64,000 nucleotides of DNA, taken from positions 41,932 to 105,931 of the forward strand of contig CAZIDP010000010.1 in assembly GCA_964537975.1 (NCBI GenBank), in the 5' to 3' direction. Of this stretch, positions 17,999 through 26,188 are shown one piece after another (the first letter of the stretch is position 1; every line of letters begins with the position of its first letter). The notes under the pieces are model-generated. The model was not told where the DNA came from. It saw only the letters and a list, made by a program, of their open reading frames with translations, and made no database searches. The stretch comes from SCBR16-9 sp964537975. GTDB lineage: Bacteria; Hydrogenedentota; Hydrogenedentia; Hydrogenedentales; SCBR16-9. The position numbers were made by a program, and so were the translations under genes.

Positions 17999-19990
17999 AT
18001 GTCACGGATGTACTTTCATCGATTCGAAAAACATGGCAAGCGTTACGCCATAGATATCCAGACTTGCTTTTGTTTCGAATGCGACACTATCTCGTGGGAT
18101 GTTCTTGAATATTATCCGGAGTGTACCGTCAATGCCATAAAGCACCATTTACAAGACAAACACCCCCCGCATGAAATCGATGAAGTCGTTGGAGAGCTGG
18201 AATGGTTGCGTTCAACCAAAGCTATACTTCCTCCTCCCCGCCTTGAAGACATGCAAAAGCAGTTCACTATCGACAAAGACTTACACACCCTCTTTATGAT
18301 ACTGGGTATGCCTGACATTGACAATCAGGAACAACCAGTCAAAAAGTCTCGCTGGAACTTTTTTAAAAAGAAAAAAACTTTCAAAGTTGTTCAAGAAAAC
18401 AACTGGGTTTTGCTATTACAAAAAGCATTGAACTTACTCTATGCACGTTCAGGAAATTTTCAGCATCCCCGGTTGGTGTTACTTTTTACAAATGATTTCA
18501 TCCGGCACAATGCTTCCGAATTGGCCAATCAAATAGTAATGATCTTGCGTTCAGCGGTCACCACCGGAAAAACTCTCACGCTTGCATTACGTCGATGTGA
18601 TAGCAAAATAATAGCTGACAAAAAATCACCGTTATCCGGCCATGCGGTATCGGTTCAACTGGAATTTTCATCAGAAACCACAAATTCCCTTGACACCAAA
18701 GTAGTAGAACAGCGTTTGAAGCTATTGTCACAACTGGCAGTAGAGACACCAAAGGCCCTCACCAGTTTCGCTCTGGACAACAAGGCAACAGACCAGGTCT
18801 GGATAATAGTACACCCTGGAAAACAGGAGATATTTTCAGCTGTACAATCCCTGTTTCGAGCCAAGCTTAACCTGATATCCCTTGATCTCGAAAGTGCATA
18901 TCTTACATTAAAGCCAGAAAATGCCTTGGCATTGATGAAGAACCTGCAAGAAGTCGCCAATGAATATAGTGCCCGGCTGTTGAAGCAAGAACATATCCGC
19001 TTGGAACCGCTCGCGTCATTGTTCAAACAAATTTATGAGGGCGAACCTCAATTACGCGGAGACCCGACAGGGTTACATAGCTTGGCAATAAACCAACATG
19101 GACAATTATTTCCAGGATTGCATTTTATTGACTCCTTGGCCTTCGAATGTGGAAATTTGGATACAGGCGCACTGAATGCGTCAGCTATACGGTGCTTCGA
19201 AGATGTAGGCGCTTTGACGACTCCGGATTGCATGCGTTGCTGGGCACAGAGCTTGTGCGGTGGTGGCTATGCTTCGGTACACCAAAACTGGAATGACTCA
19301 TTCAGAACACCGGATGCACGTTGGTGTGAAGGGCAACGAGAATGGCTGGAGTCTGCCATTGTCGCATTTAACGCGCTATCCACACAGGATGTTAACTTTA
19401 CACGCTTGTATGCATCACTACGTGGGACAAATGGACCCTCGTTATGGCGCATGTTAAAAGCTGCCTGGAGCACGCATGTTGTGCCACGCCCCATCCAGGA
19501 ATCAGATGCGTCCATGTTAAAGACTTGGGAAAACTGGAATACCTCGGCCTACTTTCTGTTCAATGAAAGTGGATTATTGTTGGCAACACAATATGATCGT
19601 GAAATGGACTCCTTGCATCCACGTGGTATCGACCAGGAATACGTTCTCACGCGCAGGAACGGTACCCCCATTGGTTTGCTTAAAATGCGTCCATTCCCGC
19701 TACCAGGTACCATGATGCTTTGGGTTCACTTCCGGAATAATTCAGACTACGCAGACACACGCATTCAAAAATCATTCCGTTCCATCATTGATGAACTGAC
19801 TAAACAAAATCATGCAATTAAGTCTGTTATGACTCCTGTCGCCCTTGGCGATAAAGACAATACCAGCGATACCGGCCTTGATACCTTTCTGAACACATTA
19901 AATTTTACAAAAACAGGTATACAACGTGAGGCACTGTATTTGCATGGTAATTACAGCGACATCACATTGTATACCCTGAATTTTCGATAA
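17999..19990 (+). CDS. degenerate radical-SAM protein with SPASM and C-terminal GNAT-like domain
   Basis: 663 residues from ATG 17999, 4 bases after the permease stop; the frame opens further upstream only inside the permease. Residues ~1-90 resemble the PqqD-like/peptide-binding N-terminal module of peptide maturases (AIDIQTCFCFECDTISWDVLE pattern). Residues ~95-395 follow the layout of a radical SAM barrel, but no CxxxCxxC is present, so the [4Fe-4S]/SAM site is missing. Residues ~399-443 are a convincing SPASM domain: a Cys, then PDCMRCWAQSLCGGG and finally WCE. Residues ~480-663 look like a GNAT fold ending in GIQREALYLHGNY, matching the first GNAT protein. It may be a non-catalytic scaffold or an acetyltransferase with a peptide-binding body. 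The SPASM call is strong; the degenerate barrel is moderate. Confidence 0.7.
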   Translation: MSRMYFHRFEKHGKRYAIDIQTCFCFECDTISWDVLEYYPECTVNAIKHHLQDKHPPHEIDEVVGELEWLRSTKAILPPPRLEDMQKQFTIDKDLHTLFMILGMPDIDNQEQPVKKSRWNFFKKKKTFKVVQENNWVLLLQKALNLLYARSGNFQHPRLVLLFTNDFIRHNASELANQIVMILRSAVTTGKTLTLALRRCDSKIIADKKSPLSGHAVSVQLEFSSETTNSLDTKVVEQRLKLLSQLAVETPKALTSFALDNKATDQVWIIVHPGKQEIFSAVQSLFRAKLNLISLDLESAYLTLKPENALALMKNLQEVANEYSARLLKQEHIRLEPLASLFKQIYEGEPQLRGDPTGLHSLAINQHGQLFPGLHFIDSLAFECGNLDTGALNASAIRCFEDVGALTTPDCMRCWAQSLCGGGYASVHQNWNDSFRTPDARWCEGQREWLESAIVAFNALSTQDVNFTRLYASLRGTNGPSLWRMLKAAWSTHVVPRPIQESDASMLKTWENWNTSAYFLFNESGLLLATQYDREMDSLHPRGIDQEYVLTRRNGTPIGLLKMRPFPLPGTMMLWVHFRNNSDYADTRIQKSFRSIIDELTKQNHAIKSVMTPVALGDKDNTSDTGLDTFLNTLNFTKTGIQREALYLHGNYSDITLYTLNFR

Positions 19991-20013
19991 ATCAGACAAT
20001 ATGCTCTTGAAAA

Positions 20014-20901
20014 TCAACTGGCTGCATGTGTAATGAAAGCCATGTAGGGGTTCACGGGAAATTCTTCACCAGGGTACCGTTGAAATTTTACATGACCGTC
20101 CATATATAAAACATTGGAACCACTAGGTGCATGGTTGAATCGTTTCACATCAACACTCAGGACATCCCACATAATTGTCAACTCAGATTGCGCCATTGAT
20201 GAAGCAGCCGGATTATTAATATCGGTAATGAAAAGTCGTTCAGCGCCTTCCTGCATTCGGATCAAGGGCAATATACCTTGTTCGGGATGACGTAAATAAT
20301 GTTGAGCAAACGGGTTTTCAAACATGGGCCAGATGGCTTCAACTACATCTCGAATACCCTGTGAATCATTGGGATTGAAATCGGGCGACTCTGGATTAAA
20401 TCCGGGCCAACCTTTGAGAAAGCGATTGTCTTTTGGCGCGACATATCCCAGATAGGCGTAAGAAGAGTCACCATAGAGCGCAAAATTTCCGCAACCTGTT
20501 CGATGGTCCAGATCAAGATTGCCATTTGCGTCGTACCAACTTTCTGCTCCACCTGGTTCCTGAACAGCAGTACGGTCTGAACTAGACGGGCAGATTAATA
20601 TTTTGGCATCATTCAAATAATCTGGATATATCGACAAGGCATCTGGCATCCAGACATGGTTGCGCTCTACCAGGTCGGGATTAAAATCACAAAGTCGTAC
20701 CTTGGGAGGGAACATTCCTCTGTTCTCACCTGCATACATTTTGAAAACAATACCCATCTGCTTGAGATTATTTGCGCAGGAGGCACGACGGGCAGCCTCT
20801 CGTGCGCGGGCTAGTGCAGGCAACAATATTCCTGCCAGTATGCCTATGATAGCTATCACTACCAACAATTCAATTAAAGTAAAACCATTTCTCGTTCTCA
20901 T
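20014..20901 (-). CDS. DUF1559-like type II secretion pseudopilin
   Basis: 295 residues. A classic class III prepilin leader, GFTLIELLVVIAIIGILAG, opens the protein with the Glu at +5 after the likely cleavage site, followed by the ARAREAARRASCANNLKQM linker typical of the DUF1559/PulG-like group of planctomycete and Hydrogenedentota proteins. Near the C-terminus lies the H-(x)10-D-G-H element (FNHAPSG...MDGHV), a one-residue-longer form of the H-X9-DG motif of this family. These proteins are exported through type IV pilus/type II secretion machinery and are often in many copies. It is third in an operon with the sigma factor and membrane protein. Confidence 0.85.
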   Translation of the reverse strand: MRTRNGFTLIELLVVIAIIGILAGILLPALARAREAARRASCANNLKQMGIVFKMYAGENRGMFPPKVRLCDFNPDLVERNHVWMPDALSIYPDYLNDAKILICPSSSDRTAVQEPGGAESWYDANGNLDLDHRTGCGNFALYGDSSYAYLGYVAPKDNRFLKGWPGFNPESPDFNPNDSQGIRDVVEAIWPMFENPFAQHYLRHPEQGILPLIRMQEGAERLFITDINNPAASSMAQSELTIMWDVLSVDVKRFNHAPSGSNVLYMDGHVKFQRYPGEEFPVNPYMAFITHAAS

Positions 20902-20939
20902 CTAAAAACTCCTATCGTTAGTAACTATTCAAAAACTTG

Positions 20940-21857
20940 TCAATTCACAGCATTATCAGATACCAGTGGGAAGCCGTCCGCATCTTGCATCAGTCCATAT
21001 GCCCACTGGAGCACATCGTCGGGGTGTGCTTGCAAATGCTGGAGGAACGCGTCTGGGTCAAAGAACGTCTCGGGTTGTGGTCCGGAGTAAGAAAGCACGA
21101 CATCAATGGATTCACCACTCTGTGGGTTCCAATACAACAAACGAACCGGCAAACGACTGTCACGCAAAGCCCATATCCGCAACCATTCGGCATGACCCTC
21201 ATGAGCAAGCTCAAATGCCACTAAATCATTTGAGATACCCACATTTTCACTTGGAAGCGGCAAAGACAATTCACCATCTATTGGCAAGGCATGTACCAAC
21301 ACTTCCAAAGAAAAAACTTCCGCTTTACCAATCTTTTCAATGACTTCCTGTATAAGGACTTGTGCGCCTAAAGGATCAGGTGTTCCACGTACCCGGCCAC
21401 GATACGGAATAGATGTGTAGATGTTGAAGTTCTCACCAAAATGCATGACATCTCCCGCACGGAATCGCATTTTGCCGTCATCGCGCAGCCAGAGTTCCAG
21501 TTGAGATACAGGCTCCAGCGGAGATGGTTTTACATATATCGTGGCATGCATGTAACTTACCGCACTGAAACGTTCGGCTACTTCAGCCCACGTCGGAGGT
21601 GTATTGCCACCCAGAGTGACAAATCCCAGCAGTACGACCAATAGCATTACCCCCAGGCTGTAAGCCCATCGCAGTTCACCAAACAGCAGTCTTCGCCAAC
21701 TTGTCTGTCGGGGCTGCATTGCCAGATATTCACCAAAAGCATCAATTCGATTATTCAATTTCCGATTGATCTCAGGCGGCGGCTCATTGCCTAAAGACTT
21801 GTGTACCATGTTATCCAACCACTCCTCATTTTTATTTGAATCATTTTTTTTATTCAT
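20940..21857 (-). CDS. membrane protein, candidate anti-sigma factor/sensor
   Basis: 305 residues. An N-terminal cytoplasmic part of ~70 residues (PPPEINRKLNNRIDAFGEYLA), one membrane segment around residues 71-87 and a ~210-residue periplasmic domain beginning with PPTWAEVAERF. The periplasmic part, with its repeated strands and LELWLRDDGKMRFRAGD, resembles outer-membrane-lipoprotein sorting (LolA-like) sensor domains of anti-sigma factors. It sits directly behind an ECF sigma gene (63 bases), which supports an anti-sigma role, but no zinc-binding HxxxCxxC motif is present. Function is inferred from the layout. Confidence 0.5.
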   Translation of the reverse strand: MNKKNDSNKNEEWLDNMVHKSLGNEPPPEINRKLNNRIDAFGEYLAMQPRQTSWRRLLFGELRWAYSLGVMLLVVLLGFVTLGGNTPPTWAEVAERFSAVSYMHATIYVKPSPLEPVSQLELWLRDDGKMRFRAGDVMHFGENFNIYTSIPYRGRVRGTPDPLGAQVLIQEVIEKIGKAEVFSLEVLVHALPIDGELSLPLPSENVGISNDLVAFELAHEGHAEWLRIWALRDSRLPVRLLYWNPQSGESIDVVLSYSGPQPETFFDPDAFLQHLQAHPDDVLQWAYGLMQDADGFPLVSDNAVN

Positions 21858-21919
21858 ATTGAATGCTCCTATATGTTTATCTGCTTATCTAATATTTTGT
21901 GTCTGATTTTTTCTTTAAT

Positions 21920-22471
21920 TTATTTCAAGGGATACTCTTCCGGATTTAATTCCAAAAGTATGGGTAGGCTAACCTTCAGACGTTGTCGACCACGCGCTAC
22001 ATGTTTTCGAGCTGTCACTTCCGTGCAACCCAAAATGTGCGCTATTTCTTCATATGACTTATTCTGGACACAACGAAGCAATACTGCCAGAGATTGGTTG
22101 CGGGAAAGCCGGGCGATAGCCCGCAAGATGATCGATTCACGCTCTTTGTTTGCAACAATGCAATCCGGACTGTTTGGGGTGCTGCCCAGTGTTAATGTGC
22201 GTAACAACGCCTCTCGTTTTCGGCGTCTGATCTTTGCTCGCAATACATCATATGCTGCATTGTGACACATGCGAAGAATCAATGCCTGTGGATTCTCATG
22301 CTTTAGAATGCGATCGATTTTTTTCCAAATGTTCGCAAGTGCTTCTTGCATTGCTTCTTCGGCATCATCTTCGTCCTGGGTTATTTGCCAAATTGCACGT
22401 ATCATGCGGTTACGGATCGGATTGATCAGTACTTCATATGCCGTGTAATAGTTTGATTCAGCATCATGCAT
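21920..22471 (-). CDS. ECF-type RNA polymerase sigma factor
   Basis: 183 residues. Region 2 (~15-80): IRNRMIRAIWQITQDEDDAEEAMQEALANIW, with the DAEEAMQE core-binding motif; region 4 (~115-170): ARLSRNQSLAVLLRCVQNKSYEEIAHILGCTEVTARKHVARGRQRL, the helix-turn-helix. Group IV sigma factors respond to envelope or external signals. The gene heads a leftward set with the membrane protein at 21857 and the pseudopilin at 20901. A possible autoregulated promoter upstream (22472-22674) was not identified. Confidence 0.85.
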   Translation of the reverse strand: MHDAESNYYTAYEVLINPIRNRMIRAIWQITQDEDDAEEAMQEALANIWKKIDRILKHENPQALILRMCHNAAYDVLRAKIRRRKREALLRTLTLGSTPNSPDCIVANKERESIILRAIARLSRNQSLAVLLRCVQNKSYEEIAHILGCTEVTARKHVARGRQRLKVSLPILLELNPEEYPLK

Positions 22472-22674
22472 GGTTTATATTCAATACCTGTAAAAAATAA
22501 TCGTATGATAGTGGTTAAGGGGTTGTTGTACATTTTCTAACTTATATATTTACCCTTATAGACGGCGTGCTTCCAATTTTTGTGGACACGCATTCTTGTA
22601 TCGGCTACCGATTAATAATTATCAATATAAATATATAAACCTTTCTTATTTTATGGATAAAAGGAGTGTCATTG

Positions 22675-23838
22675 ATGAAATGGACCAGAAGAGAGTGGCT
22701 TGCTTTGAACAGTGCGGCAATGGGAATCGGATTTATGATCAACGGGCAGCGTCCGGGCTGGGCCGCGCCTGACATTGAAATACTAGAGATCAAAACTATC
22801 AGTCAACAAGCAGAGAAGTTTCATGGGTGGCCTACAATCGCCAGGCGTTCCAACGGCGAATTGCTGGTGGTGTGCAGCGGAGGTCGTGAAGGTCATGTTT
22901 GTCCTTATGGCCAGATCGAACTGATACGCTCCTCTGACGCTGGTGCCACTTGGTCAGAAGCCCAATTTCTTTACAAGAACGAGCGTGACTGCCGGGATGC
23001 TGGAGTTATTGAGACCGCTGCTGGCACTATACTTGTAAACTTTTTCGATTCCATGGCCTGGGTAGGTGTGCTGCGTCAATGGGAAGCAGATTTACAGGAA
23101 AACGCTGAACCAAGCACTCAGATGATACGCTGGCGTCAATTGTTGGAGCAATTTCCCGAAGAAGAGCACCGGCCTGAATCAGGGCGACAATGGATGCTGC
23201 GCTCTACTGATGGTGGAAAGACCTGGTCAGACGCTTACCAGACGCCCCTTGGCAGTCCCCATGGGCCATGCCTGCTTGAAGATAGATCGTTGCTCTTTGT
23301 TGGCAAAGATTGGGAAGACGAACAACGTATTGGCGCCTGCCGATCAACCGATCAGGGACTGACCTGGGAATGGCTTGCGGATTTGCCCGTGCGCGAAGGT
23401 GATGATTTCAAGCAATATCATGAATACCACGCGGTTCAGGCAGCCGATGGCCGTATTGTTGCCCAACTGCGCAACCATAATCCTGTTAATAACAATGAAA
23501 CACTCCAGTTCGAATCTGAAGATGGCGGTCATACTTGGACAGCACCCCGTTCTATTGGTGTATGGGGGTTTCCATCACACCTGATGTGCCTCACTGACGA
23601 CCGGCTGATGATGACCTACGGCCATCGTCGTGCACCCATGGGGAACCAGGCCCGTATAAGCGAAGACCATGGACAAACCTGGTCAGAACCCATACTTATT
23701 TCAGAAGATGGACGTGGTGACCTAGGATATCCAAGTACCGTAGAACTCGAGCCTGGGGTGTTTTTGAGCGTCTGGTACGAGGGTACTCCAGAAAAGTACA
23801 TGGCAGTTTTGCGGCAGGCAAAATGGCACCTTCAATAA
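22675..23838 (+). CDS. Tat-exported sialidase-like BNR protein
   Basis: 387 residues from ATG 22675, 8 bases behind AAGGAG; the track-length start at GTG 22666 overlaps the ribosome site and is unlikely. The N-terminus MKWTRREWLALNSAAMGIG is a twin-arginine signal. Five Asp boxes (S-x-D-x-G-x-T-W) are visible, at roughly residues 84, 180, 226, 284 and 336 (for example SSDAGATWSE, STDGGKTWSD, SEDGGHTWTA, SEDHGQTWSE), giving a six-bladed propeller as in exo-sialidases and their relatives. It may act on glycans but the family also includes sugar-binding and lyase members. Co-directional with the Gfo/Idh/MocA gene 158 bases downstream. Confidence 0.8.
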   Translation: MKWTRREWLALNSAAMGIGFMINGQRPGWAAPDIEILEIKTISQQAEKFHGWPTIARRSNGELLVVCSGGREGHVCPYGQIELIRSSDAGATWSEAQFLYKNERDCRDAGVIETAAGTILVNFFDSMAWVGVLRQWEADLQENAEPSTQMIRWRQLLEQFPEEEHRPESGRQWMLRSTDGGKTWSDAYQTPLGSPHGPCLLEDRSLLFVGKDWEDEQRIGACRSTDQGLTWEWLADLPVREGDDFKQYHEYHAVQAADGRIVAQLRNHNPVNNNETLQFESEDGGHTWTAPRSIGVWGFPSHLMCLTDDRLMMTYGHRRAPMGNQARISEDHGQTWSEPILISEDGRGDLGYPSTVELEPGVFLSVWYEGTPEKYMAVLRQAKWHLQ

Positions 23839-23996
23839 ATATTTTTAAAATTGCGTACTAACCATAAATTATTGAAACTTTTTAAGTTTTTATTGCATTT
23901 AATCACATAATATTTATTACAATCATGGTATTAAATAATTATTTGTAGACCAACAATTATGACAAAACCAGTTACGATTGATTTAGGGGTAAAATT

Positions 23997-25310
23997 ATGA
24001 CTTCAAAAATAAGCAGACGTGGATTTCTTACCACGGCATCTTTGGCTGCAGCACCATTGATAGTACCATCTACCATATTCGGCCAAAACGCGCCATCGAA
24101 CAGGATTAATATCGGTTGCATCGGTGTGCGAAACATGGGGCACGCTAACATCAACGGTTTTATTAACTTTCCTGATTGCCGTATCGCAGCATTATGTGAT
24201 GTAGACAGCAACGTTCTCTCCGAACGGGAAGGACAAATCAACGAATTTTATAATAACACAGACTGTAAATGTTTCGGTGATTACCGTGAATTGCTGGAAC
24301 TGGAAGAACTGGATGCCGTCATGATTGCCACTCCCGACCACTGGCATGCGCCAATAGCAATAATGGCAGCTCGAAAAGGCTTGGACATCTACGGAGAAAA
24401 ACCTGTAACACATACTCACGCAGAAGGAAAAAAACTAGTTGAAGTAGCACTTCAGGAAAATATTATCTGGCAGACAGGTTCCTGGCAACGCAGTCAGAAT
24501 CATTGGCGGCGTTCAGTTGAAATCGTCCGTAATGGTCTGCTGGGTGAGGTACAGTATGCGGAAGTCGGACTGCCCTCCGGCGAACCCTTCCCTCCAGGAA
24601 ATGCTGAGTTTGATATACCTGAAAACTTGAATTATGACATGTGGTGCGGGCCTAGTCCTGTTATAGAATATCACCCGCAGCGCACCCATTATGATTGGCG
24701 TTGGCATTATCATTTTGGCGCTGGTCAAATGCTGGACTGGATTGGGCATCATAACGATATTCTGCATTGGATGATGGATCTTGAACATACCAGCCCCGTT
24801 GAAGTACATATGGTTGATTATCGACGTCCGCAAGATCAATCGGTATGGAATGCAGCCTGGAGTTATGAGTACCACTGCACCTACCCCAATGGATTTCGCT
24901 CCAGGGTCACCAACAATACCCGCCGAGGTGTAACCTTATTTGGCTCGGAAGGGTGGCTGTATGTCAACCGAGGTGGTGTGGAAGCTTCAAACCCTGAATG
25001 GCTGAAAGACGAATTTGATCCTGGACCTATCAAAGTATATAAATCTGAAAACCATATCCGAAATTTTCTGGACTGTATCAAAAGCCGTGAAAAGACAATT
25101 ACACCGGTAGAAATCGCCCATCGCTCTGCTACACCGGGGCATCTGGCTCTGATCTCGCAAGAGGTAGGTACATCGGTCAAATTCGACCCAGAAACCCAAG
25201 AAATACTCGACAACGAAGATGCCACAAAGCTGATCAAACAACAGGGCGACAAGATGCCTTGGATGCCTTGGCGTACAGACTGGTGTGAAGACTACTTGCT
25301 TGAAGGGTAA
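23997..25310 (+). CDS. Tat-exported Gfo/Idh/MocA oxidoreductase-like protein
   Basis: 437 residues. Twin-arginine leader (KISRRGFLTTASLAAAP), then a Rossmann start NIGCIGVRNMGHANINGF (a variant GxGxxG), AALCDVD, ATPDHWHAPI and the family's EKPVTH motif with the conserved Lys. The middle WCGPSPVIEYHPQRTHYDWRW and LDWIGHHNDILHWMMD segments are typical of exported Gfo/Idh/MocA proteins. Export makes an NAD-dependent glycosidase (GH109-like mechanism) possible, but that is only family knowledge. A hairpin terminator follows. Confidence 0.8.
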   Translation: MTSKISRRGFLTTASLAAAPLIVPSTIFGQNAPSNRINIGCIGVRNMGHANINGFINFPDCRIAALCDVDSNVLSEREGQINEFYNNTDCKCFGDYRELLELEELDAVMIATPDHWHAPIAIMAARKGLDIYGEKPVTHTHAEGKKLVEVALQENIIWQTGSWQRSQNHWRRSVEIVRNGLLGEVQYAEVGLPSGEPFPPGNAEFDIPENLNYDMWCGPSPVIEYHPQRTHYDWRWHYHFGAGQMLDWIGHHNDILHWMMDLEHTSPVEVHMVDYRRPQDQSVWNAAWSYEYHCTYPNGFRSRVTNNTRRGVTLFGSEGWLYVNRGGVEASNPEWLKDEFDPGPIKVYKSENHIRNFLDCIKSREKTITPVEIAHRSATPGHLALISQEVGTSVKFDPETQEILDNEDATKLIKQQGDKMPWMPWRTDWCEDYLLEG

Positions 25311-25668
25311 TTTTCGTTTTCTGACTTCACAATACCCATATTTTTATAGCACAAAATTACAGACATCTCAAAAGGAGTTGTATTTTATATCCATAAAATT
25401 TAAGCCATTTCTTGTTACGCTCTTGATGTGAGATTTTCCCGAGGTGTAGTTTTTTTGGAACTTATACCTCGGGAAATCAACTTTATTTTTACGAAGACAT
25501 TCATTTATGCTTAGCACAAATGACATTGTTTATAATTGCTATCATCTTTTACGTAATTCTAGTGATTAAATTGCTAACGTATTCAACTTTTGATTTAAGT
25601 ACCGTTTCTATTCGGATGCTTATTTCAGGCGATATATAGATGATTAACAGTGAACAGGAGACTGCATC
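25311..25668. other. intergenic region with terminator
   Basis: 358 bases with no gene. It holds the terminator described separately at 25436-25475, and an A+T-rich stretch before the Dabb-protein gene at 25669. Confidence 0.5.
25436..25475 (+). terminator. intrinsic terminator between oxidoreductase and Dabb genes
   Basis: Perfect 10-bp inverted repeat TTCCCGAGGT/ACCTCGGGAA with a T-rich loop, followed by ATCAACTTTATTTTT. It lies 125 bases after the upstream stop. Confidence 0.65.
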
Positions 25669-26091
25669 ATGAGAGCATCGATTTACCCGTTGTTGGCCGG
25701 TATTATCGCAGTAGCAATGTTGTTTTATGGTAATTTACCTGCTACTACTGCCAGCGACACCTCTGCTGAAGATGGACTTAATAAAGATGTTTTACGTCAT
25801 ATTGTCCTGTTCCGGTTCAAAGAAGAAACGACACAGGAACAGATAGATGCCGTGTTGGCACAATTGCGCGCATTGCAGAATCACATTGAAGAAGTGAAAG
25901 CATTTGAATGGGGTATTGAAAATAGTGGTCGCAATTTGAATGACGGCTATACGCATGGTGCCATTTTTACCTACGACAGCAAGGAAGACTTGGAAACCTA
26001 TCTGGTGCATCCAGTTCATGTAGAAGCCGCTGACTTTGTCCGTGAGTATGTGGAGAGTACGTTCATTTTTGATTATTGGGCACAAGATTAA
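25669..26091 (+). CDS. exported Dabb (stress-responsive alpha/beta barrel) protein
   Basis: 140 residues. A signal peptide (residues ~1-28) precedes a Dabb domain: HIVLFRFKEETTQEQIDAV, LQNHIEEVKAFEWG, and HPVHVEAADFVREYV near the end. Dabb proteins are dimeric ferredoxin-like barrels, usually cytoplasmic; several act as polyketide or stress enzymes, many are of unknown role. The ribosome site CAGGAG lies 8 bases before ATG 25669. The enolase-family gene follows 97 bases later, without a clear terminator, suggesting joint expression. Function here is unclear; export is unusual. Confidence 0.75.
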   Translation: MRASIYPLLAGIIAVAMLFYGNLPATTASDTSAEDGLNKDVLRHIVLFRFKEETTQEQIDAVLAQLRALQNHIEEVKAFEWGIENSGRNLNDGYTHGAIFTYDSKEDLETYLVHPVHVEAADFVREYVESTFIFDYWAQD

Positions 26092-26188
26092 CATGATCGT
26101 GTAATACCTCAAAACTGGCGTACCTTCTGGAACTGCAAATGCCAATTACAGTATAGGCTTGATGATACTACATAGGAGGAGTTCATCC

